From Hermodice carunculata (Eukaryota > Annelida > Polychaeta > Eunicida > Amphinomidae), in contig OZ026629.1 of the NCBI GenBank assembly GCA_964020975.1, positions 51,911,146-51,975,145 on the forward strand: 64,000 nt of DNA, written 5' to 3'. Below are positions 37,401-49,164 of the stretch, one piece after another. The position numbers and the translations under genes were made by a program. Position 1 is the first letter of the stretch, and each line of letters begins with the position of its first letter. The notes beneath the pieces were generated by a model. That model was not told the origin of the DNA. It worked only from the letters and a program-made list of their open reading frames with translations, and did not search any database.

Positions 37401-40400
37401 GTGGTGGATAAAACGAGAAAGGCATGGGTCTATTATGGGACCTATGACCGTGCAGACTGGAGCAATGGGGCCTCAGGAAGTGTGTCCATTGTCATGCATA
37501 TTGGAGGTTTTTCCATTAAAATGCTGCATACACATGGATCTCTATCAAGATAATTGCCTTTCACATAGTTTTCCAGTTTGAGATATTAGCAACTTCCAAC
37601 ACATAATATTAATTGAATCATCCTGCATATCAATAAACCTTTTTTGTCTGGATGTTGCCACCAAAATGCAGTGTGACTATCTCCCGATCATAATGACTTT
37701 TCCACCACCAAGGATAAATCATTTGGTATGTGCAAATAATGGGACAATACACTATCATTTCATTTTCACAAATCATCCAAAAACAATGACTGCAGATTAT
37801 ACCAGTTGTGAAACAGTTTATGGAGTCACACATGCAGGGTGAGTGTAACAGTAAAACCAACTTTACCAAAGTCACTGCACATGTATACATATGAATCAGT
37901 TTTGTCTGGATGGGAGCTGTTCAGCACAATGTCTCATCTGTCATCCTGACTGCTCCACACACAGAAACCAGTGTGATTACAATATGTAATGTCACAGAGA
38001 CTCAGACCTGTCATGTTCCTAGGAGAGGTGACCACTGATTTGTGCTGAATCAAGGGGAACAGGTGTTGCAGGCAATGATTTAACTAAACTTCCATCTGAA
38101 TTTGCTACTCAAAACATAGTGTGCTACCACTCAAAAAAAATTGTGCAGCACTTTTGCACGTTCCCCCCCCCCCTCCAATCTGTGTGCTTTCCTTAAATTG
38201 CTGTGCAAATCAAAAAATGAATCTGTTCTCTGCTTGATCTCCCTTTATGTCAGTCTACCACAGTCATTGTTCACCACAGGCCCCAAACACCTGAACCCCT
38301 GGGTGTTTTGTACCCCCATCATTAATTAATTGGTCACTTGAGGGCCAGGAGGACTTTGTGTATTGTATACAGCATCATATGATGCCAGATGTGCTTGGGC
38401 CACACCCCACCCCCTGTCCCCAGTAAAGGGCTGAGTGAATGTTCAAGGACATTGATTGATAGTGCCAATCAAGACCATCAACATCAGAGATAACCTTCCT
38501 GATAATCATAATTAAATCTGGTCAGGTCATGATTAAACCCGAGTGGCAGTGCAATGGTCATCATTGTGATTTTTCAGACATTGTCATCAGCCCTGCAAAA
38601 ATAATTTATATAACCATCCCCTGGGGTACAGAGAAAGAGGGGATCTGCTGTCTGGCTTAATTTCTGCACTTTGGGACAGTGTGTGATTTATGGATATAGA
38701 GGTCATTAAGACATCCCATGTGGATGCCTTGTAGTGTCAGTGAGTCATCCACGGTGTGCTGTATGTTGAGAATCAGAATGTACACAAACGGAAGTCTGGA
38801 CTCTGGTCTGGGGACCAGTCCTTTTCCACTGATATGGGTACCCCTCACTATTCATGTCAACAACACACCCTTCATCGCAACTAAATACAACTCCCAAGGC
38901 AGACGCTGATAACAAAGCAACCAAAGGGATATATACTTTCCATGTCATGTGGGGCAGAGCTCCCTATCATGCATGTAAAGCCACCATCACCATTACCACA
39001 GGGTAATCACCTAGGTAATAACCCTGTTCTCATGGAACCAGATTGAATTAACTCAGACTGATTGACACATATTTCAAACTGGTCTCTGAAATTGTCAGTC
39101 ACCATCTCTCGTGGCTTGATCGGCTGGCAGAAAAAGGAACTTTTGTCATATAATTTCAAAATTACTTTCCCTTGACAAACTAGTACAAATGAAGGTATCA
39201 GCTTTACAAATTGCCTCTCACCAAGCTCATCATGCACATATAGTAGGCAGGTTAAGACTACTGTACATCTTCACTAATGTGAAAAGAACCTGACACACAC
39301 TCTGGTCAAATCATATGTGTCCATTCACAGACACGTGATCCACAACATGTAAATGGGACTCTTGTTTGGAACCAATTTGTCACGAAATCTTAGCCTACCT
39401 AATATTTTCCGCACTATGCTACTTTTACACAAATCTTGTTATATTTTACAAATGAAACTACAGGTACACATTATGCACAATCGTCTTACAGCCCAGATAT
39501 CATGGTATGTATTTACAACATACTCTTTCACCACAAAAATATATTTAAGAATATTTAATAAAGCTGTACATTTATAAATTGTTATACATTGGTACATGCA
39601 CCTATGGTAATCCCCCTCTATAAGCACCCCCATCTGCCCCCTTTAGAGAGGCCACCCCTCCACAGATTCTACCCTCTTGTAAGGCCACACTTGTGGTGGT
39701 CTTACAGAAGTGGGATTGCTGTCCAAGGAAGCCACAGTGCGATTTCCTAAAATATATACCAGTACTCAGTAATAAAATCCACACATCAAAAGTACACTGA
39801 CATCAACACATTTACTGGAAGCAATCTATTACCAAGTGCACCAATTACATGCATTAGGAATGGCAACTTTTCCTCCAAACAGTAGATAAAGATTGCAATA
39901 ATGTATCAAATAGCACTTCAGGTTAGATCTTTAATCAGCATCAGCATCTTTAACCTTGACCTCTGATATGATCCCCAACATGCAAGTCTGGTGATGACTG
40001 GTTGGGGATCTATGATGGTGGTGTTAGGGCCCTGTCTGGGGCCTCTGGGTGTACAAACAAAGCCTTAGGGGCACCATTATGGCCAATAAATGCTGACACA
40101 CCCATCCTACATACAAGTAATTCCTTACCCATGTTACCCCTTACTGTCAGCCAGACTCGCAGCTTCCCACTGTCTCAACCCTTCTCTGGTGACAATTATT
40201 ACACAAAGATGTAAAACGTTTTCTATTAAAGTTTCCACATACACATTTGAAACCTATCAATAACATGGTTCAGCAAAATTCCCTGTTGGAAGTAAAACCT
40301 GTTTGAAAGCTGTTGCATGTACATGTGAAAACACCTACTTTCTCATGAAAGGCAAACCAACAACATTGATACAATGTACGTATGTGTACATGTTGCAAAA

Positions 40401-41700
40401 ATGCTCATAGGAATGTTTGTGTCTGCACTGTAAAAAGAACCTGTTAATTTGGCATTTCATTAACAGCAATATGCACACATAATGATACCTCGCCTGAATA
40501 TTTGTGATCAAACTGAATATGCACAAATTATAATTTCTCCAAGGTACAGAGAAGCAAGACATATCCTTCACCCCCACCCCAAAATAAACTAAAACTGCTT
40601 GACTTTCAAGTTGTTAAAGTTGCCTTCCATTTCACCATCAATGCATCAACTTTGAACGAAAAACGAAGCAGACCTATCAAAATACACAAGGGCTGTGCAC
40701 TTTGCATCAATGCCAAAGAAAGTTGTTGAGCCATTTTTTTTTCATGCAAGGGAAAGGGTTAATGTAGGTCAATAGTTTCCCCTTGATCTCACTGACCACA
40801 CACAATGTGCCTGAAAAAGAATAATTGGTGTAAACCACAGACTTAACAAGCATGACACTGAGCAAGTTCACCTGTCTCAGTGTGTTGTGATTCTGTCTGT
40901 ACTGGGTAAAAGACTAATCCGCCTGGTATTACCTGTCCGTCCTGGTTATCATGGGTATCCATTAAGATTATGAACAAACTTTCACTATGTCACCATCTTT
41001 TTCTATCAAATTTTGTTTCTCACAAGCAGCTATCAATATCAGCACAGTATGACAGAGGTTTCTTTTCTATTTTCCTGTTTTCTTGTCCATTTTGTTCTCT
41101 CATTCTGCTGTGTTTTACCTGTGAACATACATAAAAACATGCACGTTTATCTTTCCAATACGCTATTTTGAGGGAAAAAATGCTGTCCTAGCTGGTGTGT
41201 ATTTCCGATGTGCACAGGAGCAGATTCAAAGTTGACCCCCTGACCTGAGAATTCACCTGGTGAGAACTCTCTGCAAACTAAGGAGCACAGGACTCCTGAC
41301 TGAAAGCAGCTTTGACCAGTGACAGATGCTGTCAACACACACATCAAATATATATGTCAAATATCTACAACACACAGCTCCATAATGTAAGAAAATACTA
41401 ACATAAACAAACTTTTGGGTCAGGTCTCTAGGTGTGCTGACTCCTGCATGTTGTGCCTTTGCCCAGCTAAATGTTTACAAGCAACCTGGTGTGTGCTTAC
41501 ACCATTGTCACCTGTCAGTCTTCCTGCCAGTTGCACTGTGTATGGTACGCATGTGCTGACTTGGCCACCTTTGTTTACAGGTGCTGCCCTTTTGGCAGAT
41601 GAACTTATACACTGATTGGTTATGTGCAAAATGTTTGCTTCAAAAATTCAGTCGCTCTGCTGTTCTAAAGAAAGCACTGCAATCCACATTGTACACTTTG
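34500..41700. other. Unannotated intronic stretch
   Basis: Mostly unique-looking AT-rich DNA. AGTTGCCCTTGGGCAACT near 35596 and AGTTGCCCCTGGGCAACT near 36405 are small palindromes of one kind. The segment at 39605-39760 (GGCCACCCCTCC, GTGGTGGTCTTACAG) looks like a degraded Tc1-like element. At 38420-38600 there are several TGATTGAT and TAATCATAATTAAA motifs. No gene seen. Confidence 0.45.
40618..40758. mobile_element. Possible short TTAA element
   Basis: TTAA occurs at 40614 and 40759. The right end reads GGGAAAGGG before TTAA, and inside is GCCAAAGAAAGTTGTTGAGCC, similar to the hairpin arm of the TTAA family. The left end does not match well. Confidence 0.3.
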
Positions 41701-41979
41701 ACTTTATTCCTTTTTTCTAGGCTAGCTTATATGTAATGACACAATATACCTCAACATACATACAACCAGGCATTAAATGATGTGTTCTACACATTTTCAT
41801 TGTTCTGTCCTTCACTATCATTCAAGTGTCATGATTCTACTTACACCCAGTGAAAATAACAGAACTCTAATCAAATGAAACACTCATCTGATTTTTTTTT
41901 TTAAATGTTCAGTGCCAATTAAATCAGTAACAGTATCGCAACTGAGCAGCTACCCTGCCTTATTTCTCACGTCCCATTT

Positions 41980-42480
41980 TTCATTTTTCTGTTAAACACA
42001 GACAAAAACAAATTCAATTGACAGAACATTTCATCGAAAATGGAATATTAAAAGACAAATGAATAACACTTTGTTCTGTGTGGGTAATAATTACTAATAT
42101 CACAGCTGATATCATTTCTGGAGTTTTATTATGACACAAATTCAAAGGTCACTGTGTCTTGTGCCAGGAGTCTTGCATAACCATTAACTACACAAGAATA
42201 GTCACTTTACATTAAAATGCCATATTCCTACCCCGCTGCTTTATTATTGTGCCTTTGTGCCTCTGCATAAAGGAGCATTATTATTTCACCGAAGAGCTAA
42301 TTAGTTCAAATCATTGTACCCCTGTGCAAACATTCCATTAAAATATGTCAATGCTGGTAATGCTCCGTGCAGAACTTTAATGATACCCATCCCTTAAACC
42401 ATCTGCCTTTTTCCTACATAGGGCTTCAGCATGATAAGTAGCCATTATTCATTTGTTTGATTGAAGCTTCTAAATAAAGG
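41980..42480. promoter_or_regulatory. Candidate intronic enhancer
   Basis: A repeat-free stretch rich in homeodomain and SOX-like motifs, including the palindrome CTAATTAG at 42297-42304, several TTATTATTG and CTTTGT(G) words, and ATTCATTTG. It lies inside a developmental-type giant first intron. Conservation cannot be tested here. Confidence 0.25.
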
Positions 42481-42676
42481 AAGGGGGGGGGGAGGGAGTA
42501 AAAAAACTTTGCATTTACTCTGAAAGCAAAAGCGTGAAACCATTGAGACAACACGTACATCATGTGATGTAACAAAACACTACAGGACATGGGTGCTCTG
42601 AGGATCTCTGAGTTTCCAATACAGCCTCTGTACAGAAAACTGCAGCAACATGTTCCTTGCCACCTGCCCTCCCGCG

Positions 42677-42692
42677 CCCCCCCCCCCCCCCC
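42677..42692. repeat. C16 homopolymer
   Basis: A run of 16 C after CCCGCG. One of many G/C runs in intron 1. Confidence 0.95.
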
Positions 42693-43774
42693 ACGGGACC
42701 AAGAACCACTTCAAAATCCCATCATCTAATAATTTTGGTCCATTGAACATGAAAGTCTGCGTTTACATTATATATGGACTCTTCTTCTTTCATTTTTCAT
42801 GTTGAGTGAATATGTGATGGCCTGCAGGACCGAAAAGCTGAGAACTGAAACAATCAAAACAGTGACAGAAATGATTCCCCAATAGGCACATGACATGTGT
42901 GAGCACTCAGTCATCATGACAGGACATTGCAGCTTTGAAACCAGCTCTGTCTGCAGTCTCTGGGATCATCTACAGCCATGTGCTTCCTGCATCTTTCATT
43001 GACAGTAAGATGAAGAAAATTTTTGGTGGAAGACATTCAAAATGTGCCAGATGTCACTAGTTTCCCCTTGAAAAATCACTGGCTTCCCTCAAAACTTTGC
43101 TGTTCTGGCTCTCAGTGGATAAGTTCTCAATTTTTACAAATATATATGCACTGTATACATGTGGGTGACAGCTTGGTGTGACCCAGTTTGCTAAGCAGAG
43201 ATATATCCAGGAATTCCAAGGAGGGGACAACACAGGCAAAGTAACTGCTGTTTTGTTCGGGGCTGGGGTCCTTTCCCAAAAAAGTTTTGAAAATATGTAT
43301 GAAATGGTGGATGTTGAGTCATTTAGAGTGCAAAATATGGGAAATGAATCAATGACTATCAGGAAAATAAGATTAAATATGTATACTATCCGGTGTAAAT
43401 ACAGCCCTGGTTATCATGCCTTATGGGTTGATATCAGGGTAATGGGTGTGATATTTTAGGTAAAATATGGTCAAAATGAGGCTTGATATCAAGCACACAT
43501 GCTTTTTTCCTGTATACCCAATCACAGATATGAAATCACCCTCAAAATGGTTGCTAGCAACTTTTCTCCTCAATAACCAATCAGAGCTTTAAGATGGTTC
43601 CCTAATTATAATAAATATTGCCTTGAAAATGGTGGCCAGCAAAGGGGAGAATGCTAAATTCTATTGGCAACAGCATTTTGAATTTGAACATCTTATTGAG
43701 AAAAGTTATGACAGCACTGCACTCCCCCCTCCCATAAAAACTGGGCCTAATTGTTTTGTTTGCCTTGTCTAGAG

Positions 43775-43923
43775 AATAAACCACATCAGGGAGGAATTGT
43801 GAAGAATTTGATGGCCCCAACCTTGGCCTGATGGATCAAATTCCTGATAATTCCATCTCATTGGGCCTCACAGAGCGGAGCCATCCAATTCCTAATAATT
43901 CTGCCCCCCCTTCCCAGTTTATT
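43775..43923. mobile_element. Fold-back element, diverged copy
   Basis: It starts AATAAACCACATCAGGGAGG and ends CCCCCTTCCCAGTTTATT. GAATTTGATGGCCCC and ATCAAATTCCTGATAATTCC are inverted relative to each other, and a further ATCCAATTCCTAATAATTC follows. It is the same family as the element at 44418. Confidence 0.65.
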
Positions 43924-44417
43924 CTGATTCTAACATGGTCAATTAGATCCATAAAAATGCAAACAAAATCACCTTGCAGGTAGGCCTATGTATAGCAGAC
44001 ACCAGAACGCACACTTCAGGCAGCATGGATCTTTGATAATAATCAGTTCCAGGCAAAAGGTTGGGGTGCAAAGAAACATGGAAAATTTGACTGGTTGCTT
44101 CCGTTGAGAACTATGTCTATGCACGTGGCTGACATATTTCTTAAAGGCTGCTACAGTTTATGCAACCATACTAAACAGTTATAATAAAAGACATAAAAAT
44201 ACAATATATATAAGTGTCATTTCGTTAGTTTTCATATTCCTTTGTTGCTGGTTTGTTTCATTCATTTCTAAATCCCTTACAATCCTTGACCGGTGAAATG
44301 ATTACGTCGCATATACCAATGCTGCTGAAAGTGTGCACTGTGGTTTCTGCTGTATGCCTACCTGTAAGGTGATTTTGTTGACATTTTAATCCATTTAATT
44401 TGCCATGTTAGAAACAG

Positions 44418-44524
44418 AATAAACCACGATGGGACGGAATTATCAGGAATTTGATGGCCCTGGTCCACCAGGCCCTCACCAGGGCCATCAAATTCCTGAT
44501 AATTATGCCCCATCATGCTTTATT
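44418..44524. mobile_element. Fold-back element with 27-bp perfect arms
   Basis: Perfect inverted arms at 44438-44464 and 44478-44504 (AATTATCAGG...GGCCCTGGT and complement) enclose a 13-nt loop. The outer, imperfect arms extend to AATAAACCACGATGGG and CCCATCATGCTTTATT. The whole unit is 107 bp and non-coding. Confidence 0.75.
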
Positions 44525-44529
44525 TAAAT

Positions 44530-45390
44530 ATATCTAAATGTGACGTGCATTAAAAATTTCATTATTTATGCCGAATGGAAATATAAAGGTTATCACATGA
44601 TTGTAGCTGTATAAGCCCCTCATACCCAAATTATCACTCAACCTTCGGTCTCATGATGATATGGGTGGGGGGTGGGGTGGGGGGGCTGATACAGCGACAA
44701 CCATGTGATAGCCTACAAATATCACCTGGTACAGATAGAAATGCCCTAGATACATGGAAAAGTGCCTTACCAATATGCAGTGGAGGTGAATGATGGATGT
44801 GGGTGGATAGATGGTTAAGCAGGCAGATAGATGAAAACAACAGACCGATAGATGATGACATATAGTCCCTAGGCCTATGTCACAACTTTAGCAGGCTGAT
44901 AGATGACCAACGTAGTCGGACACCAGCATCCGCATGTACGTAGTTGGTGCTGCACCCAAGGTCAGTGATATATCAGTTATCATATGATCAACCATGTGAT
45001 AACTACTATATATTGGACTTAGTCTCTGAGTGGACTGAGGGGGGAAGGGGAGGGGTGTTGCCATGCCCTTGTGACCTGCCCAAATATGCCGCTTCTGTTA
45101 CAACTCCATTTGCAGCTCAGACTATGAGAGTTTCAAAGAGTTACCAGTATGGACACACAGTACAGTGGTGGTGGTGGTGGTAGTTAGTTGCAAGGATGGG
45201 GTGGGAGGCTTCCCCAGAACAATATACACATATTATGACTGTACATTTTGTCATAAAAAATCTACATGCATTTCAACAGACACCCAGGCGCTTGGCTTTT
45301 TATGTGGGAGTTCTGTGGACCCAACTTACATTATTTTGGCAACATGTCACTTGACAGGATTAATGGTGGGTAACATGGGTGAATACCATG
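44530..45390. other. Unannotated stretch with GATA-like and GTG repeats
   Basis: Short GATAGATG-type repeats at 44800-44900 and (GTG)n at 45163-45182. No gene seen. Confidence 0.45.
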
Positions 45391-45392
45391 AA

Positions 45393-45835
45393 AACAACAG
45401 GGTTTTGTGAACAGCCTGTGTCAGCTGACACAGAAATAAGTCTTCAAAAAAAGAAATTCCAAACTTCGGCATTAATAGCTTGAACTGAGCTACAAGCAGA
45501 AGAAAAGTATCATTGAACACCGAGTTGATGGTATATATATGTATGTTGATATTATTGACTCAGTGGTGCATCAGATAGTGATAACTTTTGATAGATATAG
45601 TCAATCCATAAGCCCATCATGACTATACAATCAGTACCAGGAAGAGCCGAAGATTGCTGAACAAAATCATACTGGTAAGGTCAGTGAGTGAAGTACTTTA
45701 TGAACCATAACCAATCTTCTGCTATCTCATTCTTATTACATGAAAATAATCGCATTACCGATAGTCTATCCAAAGCTGAAATTTTCACAGAAGTTCCAGT
45801 GATATCCTTATCTATTTTGAAAGGGAGCTAGACAG
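45393..45835 (+). repeat. AACAAC-headed interspersed element
   Basis: AACAACAGGGTTTTGTGAAC then AGCCTGTGTCAGCTGAC, as in the family at 16984. The stretch to about 45835 includes GGGAGCTAGACAGG near its end; the right boundary is uncertain. Confidence 0.4.
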
Positions 45836-46022
45836 GAAAAATACAATGGGTTGACAAACAAACATTATTACAACATGCTACCACACTCAAAAGAAATAAC
45901 ATTAGAATTTATTCCTTTAGCTTTAGCCCAATGAAACAGGCTACTTGAAGAGATTTGTCAATTACTATGTCAGCCTTCATCTGCTGCCCTCTGCATAGCA
46001 AAATGCTATACATGTTGGTTAA

Positions 46023-46836
46023 CCCTGTCAGTGCCACATTTTGGACTGAGTCAACAGCTTTCTTTGGCACACTGCGCCCAAAGCACTGATGAAACCTGTT
46101 GACCTGGACCATTATATTTTGTGGGACTAAAGGCATGCTGCTACTTGAATGAAAGTTCTTTTAACAAAGAATATTAATATTGTATCTCTTTGATAATTCA
46201 GAGTTTGTGTTAATAGGGCCTGTATTTTTCCGTTTCAAAATTAGTGTTTTTCCGTTTTGGGAAACTACAAATTCCGTTTCATTTCCGTTTCACTAATTCT
46301 AGGGCATGATTTTAGCACTGGTCAATAAAAAAGGAAAAACAGTTGATCTTATCGCCTCTGGAAAATGTTGATCCATCGACAAACGGCAAAGTGACTCCAT
46401 ATTGTTTACTATGTACGTTGACAGCCTCCACCTACAGACGGCGCTATTATCATTGTACCTCTGTTGCGCGTTATATCTATATGCCATGCAAATGAATGGA
46501 TATGGTAGTAATGGGGTCTATAGCGCGCAGGTGTCCGGCCTGTCGTTAGATTTGCTCCACGTGGTATCGATAACGCCGCCGACTCGTCAAATTTGGATCC
46601 AAGTCCGTGTGTTTTGCTTTATGCGATGACGTATGTGGTGATTTTGAATTATTTGAGAGGCAAAATTCACAAATTCCGCTTAATTTCCGTGGCATTTGCC
46701 GATTTCCGTTCCAAATCATAAATTCCGTTTGAGATCATAGATTCCGTGAATTCCGTCCGTTTTCCGCGATCGCGGAAAAGTACTGGCCCTATGTTAAGTA
46801 CTTTGATTTTAGTTGCAATTGGTAGTGAAAGAAGAG
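46023..46836. mobile_element. TTAA hairpin MITE, copy E, split by a nested insertion
   Basis: The left end CCCTGTCAGTGCCACA follows TTAA at 46019-46022. The centre is TGAGTCAACAGCTTTCTTTGG ... CTGTTGACCTGG. The internal block ATTAATATTGTATCTCTTTG matches copy A. The right part resumes at 46794 with TTAAGTACTTTGATTTTAG and ends in GGTAGTGAAAGAAGAG, followed by CTAA, a mutated TTAA. The sequence between 46214 and about 46793 is a separate element. Confidence 0.8.
46214..46791. mobile_element. Nested element with TAGGGCC ends and 6-bp TSD TGTTAA
   Basis: 578 bp inserted in TTAA copy E. The ends TAGGGCC and GGCCCTA are flush, and TGTTAA lies immediately outside both. About 120 bp at each end is packed with ATTCCGTT/TTTCCGTT motifs, as transposase-binding subterminal repeats often are. 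The middle is CpG-rich compared with its surroundings and holds ATGCAAAT (46486), CACGTG (46558) and TGACGTA (46627). A 6-bp duplication fits IS3EU- or Dada-like families; the superfamily is otherwise unassigned. Confidence 0.75.
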
Positions 46837-46839
46837 CTA

Positions 46840-48270
46840 AGGTCAACCAGGAGTCTTCCATCAGACAAAATTGGTCTTATACAGCTCAGGGTCTTTTGCA
46901 GCACAAATCATTTACAAAACATGTTTAGTGTTTTGAAAATGTTTGAAAAGTCAGGTGTTCTCTTGTGACATGATGGTTTTCATACTAAGAGCAATATTGT
47001 GAATCAAGAGAAAAGTTGAAGAATAGAGTACAGGATCTTTTCTACAAAAGCTTCATGCAAACATCAAACCAAACTTGTTAGTTTTCTGAGTTTTCTGGGA
47101 CGATTGGCAGTAGAATACAGTTCAGTTAGTATACTAGTTACTTGTGTTTAACAAAGGGTGAAACTGCCATGGGAGGCTTTGAGAAAAAATTCTGCAAGCC
47201 AAGCTGCTTAAAGCATGTACAAGTAATACCAAATAATTTGTGTTTTGCAATCAATGTCAGCCCCACATTAGTTCACAAGCTGACAGATTATGTCTGTAAT
47301 ATGCCTTGTGATGAGAGATTTTATTGAAACTTACGTGATGAACAAAACAGTGTGCATAAAACACTTCACCCCACTGGGACAGCTAAGCTGTGGAGTGAAA
47401 ATAACAATTTTATAAGCATCAGTTAACCCAATGACTGCCAGCTATACATTGTACTTGTAGGTGAAGATGTATGTTGTTAACATTACACCCAACATGTAGA
47501 AGTTAGCTTGTCAATGGGCTCAAATAAGCATGTATATGTAGTCAGCAAATAGTCTATACATAGCTTTACCATGGGTCAACAGTTTATCACAGAATACACT
47601 CCAGGTCAACAAGCTCCATTCATACATGTCTGGCATTTTGGTACAGGTAGTTGTTGTTATGGCAGTCATCACACAAACAGTGTGGTCAATGATTGGTAAT
47701 TCCATGATTCAATCTTTATAATGCAGTTTTGCTGCATTTAAATACACACAGTCCCATTTCATATAAAAGCCCTTTATATGCCCTCTCTGCTTCAGGTAGG
47801 TAAATGAAAAGACTGGTTTATGTACCTATGTACATTTTTATCACCCGTCTGTTATACTATGCATGTCCATCCTTTGATCTCCACTCGAACAACAATGCAA
47901 GTGACATTGTGCAGCTCTCTTTTCCCACTACAAACACTGTTTGCATCCGCTGTTTCCAAAATTCTCTGCATTCCCCAAACATGGATGAATAAAGGATGTA
48001 ATAGTGACATGTATTTGAAAACATCAGATCATTTCTGAAATACAAACGTTGCCTTTTGTGTCCCTCTCATACATGTCCTCCCAACTTAAGTACAAACCCA
48101 GACTCGAATAACTAAGCCACCACTGTCTATTGTAACCCACTTACATGTAGCTTTGTCAGTCACAAAGTTGACAGTAGCTGAGGCATACATCAGACTTAAT
48201 GCAGGTGTTTGTACACAAAATTTGCTGCACAATGGATACGATGTGGACTTCTCCCTGTACTGTCCCCATT
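46840..48270. other. Unannotated intronic stretch
   Basis: No terminal-repeat element, array or gene was recognised. Confidence 0.4.
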
Positions 48271-48277
48271 CTAAAAC

Positions 48278-48362
48278 ATATTAATTAGCATGATTAGCTC
48301 ATTTACTCTAATTACGTATCATGACCTGAAAGGTGTTAATGGAATATCAATCAAAAGGAAAC
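48278..48362. promoter_or_regulatory. Homeodomain/T-box motif cluster
   Basis: Within 85 bp: TTAATTAG, TGATTAG, CTAATTACG, AGGTGTTAA (T-box-like) and ATCAATCAAAAG. The density suggests an enhancer, but AT-rich DNA yields such words by chance. Confidence 0.3.
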
Positions 48363-48989
48363 ATGTGTCTGTATGTTTCACAAATTAAAATGCAATTTTT
48401 CTGTACATTAAATGTGTCTGTTCATTGTTTTTTTTCCTTCATTACTCTGATGATTACTTGTCTGATGTTTGTCCTGGACACACACAAAAACACTACATGG
48501 TCTATGTAAAATAATGTTAGTACTAATACATGTACTTCCAGTCATACCACTTTTGGATAAAACGATTAGTTTTATCAAAGCTGACAAGTTGATGTACATA
48601 GTCTGTGAGCCACCCTTGTATTTAATCTGACAACCAATGAGCTACAGAACTGGTTCATACATGCTCTCCATTTATTTGATTTTAAGCTTTTCAAATAGAT
48701 CCTCAACTTTCACCAGCCTGAGGGCATACCCTAACAAATGGTTTTACGTTTGGACCATCCATGAAGAGAACTTTGAGTGATGAACCGGTAATCACTCATG
48801 AAACATCCATATCGGGTTTTATAAACCATGAATCCACAATTTATTTTCATGGCTGATTTAGCACTTTTACAATAAAGTAACAATAATTAGTTGTTCAGAT
48901 TGGAGTGGAGGATTTTTTTGTTTTTGTTTTACGCTTACAAACAGGACATACATACTGGGCTATTTTCAAACGATATACAACCATACTAT

Positions 48990-49159
48990 CCCTTTCATGC
49001 TCAAAACACTCCAATCTCCTGGATAAAAGCTGTCATCTGCCTCCATGTGTTTACTTTGTGTTGTCTTTACTAGAAAACATAATTTGGCGCAGGTTGCGAG
49101 TCTCCAACCCATGCCAAGAAAAGCTGTTGATTTAGTGGTGTTGTTGTGACAAGAAATGA
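48990..49159. mobile_element. TTAA hairpin MITE, decayed copy G
   Basis: The region near 49110 reads CCATGCCAAGAAAAGCTGTTGA, as in the right hairpin arm of the family. It is followed by ACAAGAAATGAGTTAA at 49149-49164. A possible left end, CCCTTTCATGCTC, lies at about 48990 without an intact TTAA. Confidence 0.4.
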
Positions 49160-49164
49160 GTTAA

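Noticed and set aside
46210-46797. TTAA as the target duplication of the nested element
   Set aside because: With TTAA the termini would be uneven (TAGGGCC against GGCCCTATG). With TGTTAA they are flush, and the relative at 52699 also shows a 6-bp flank.
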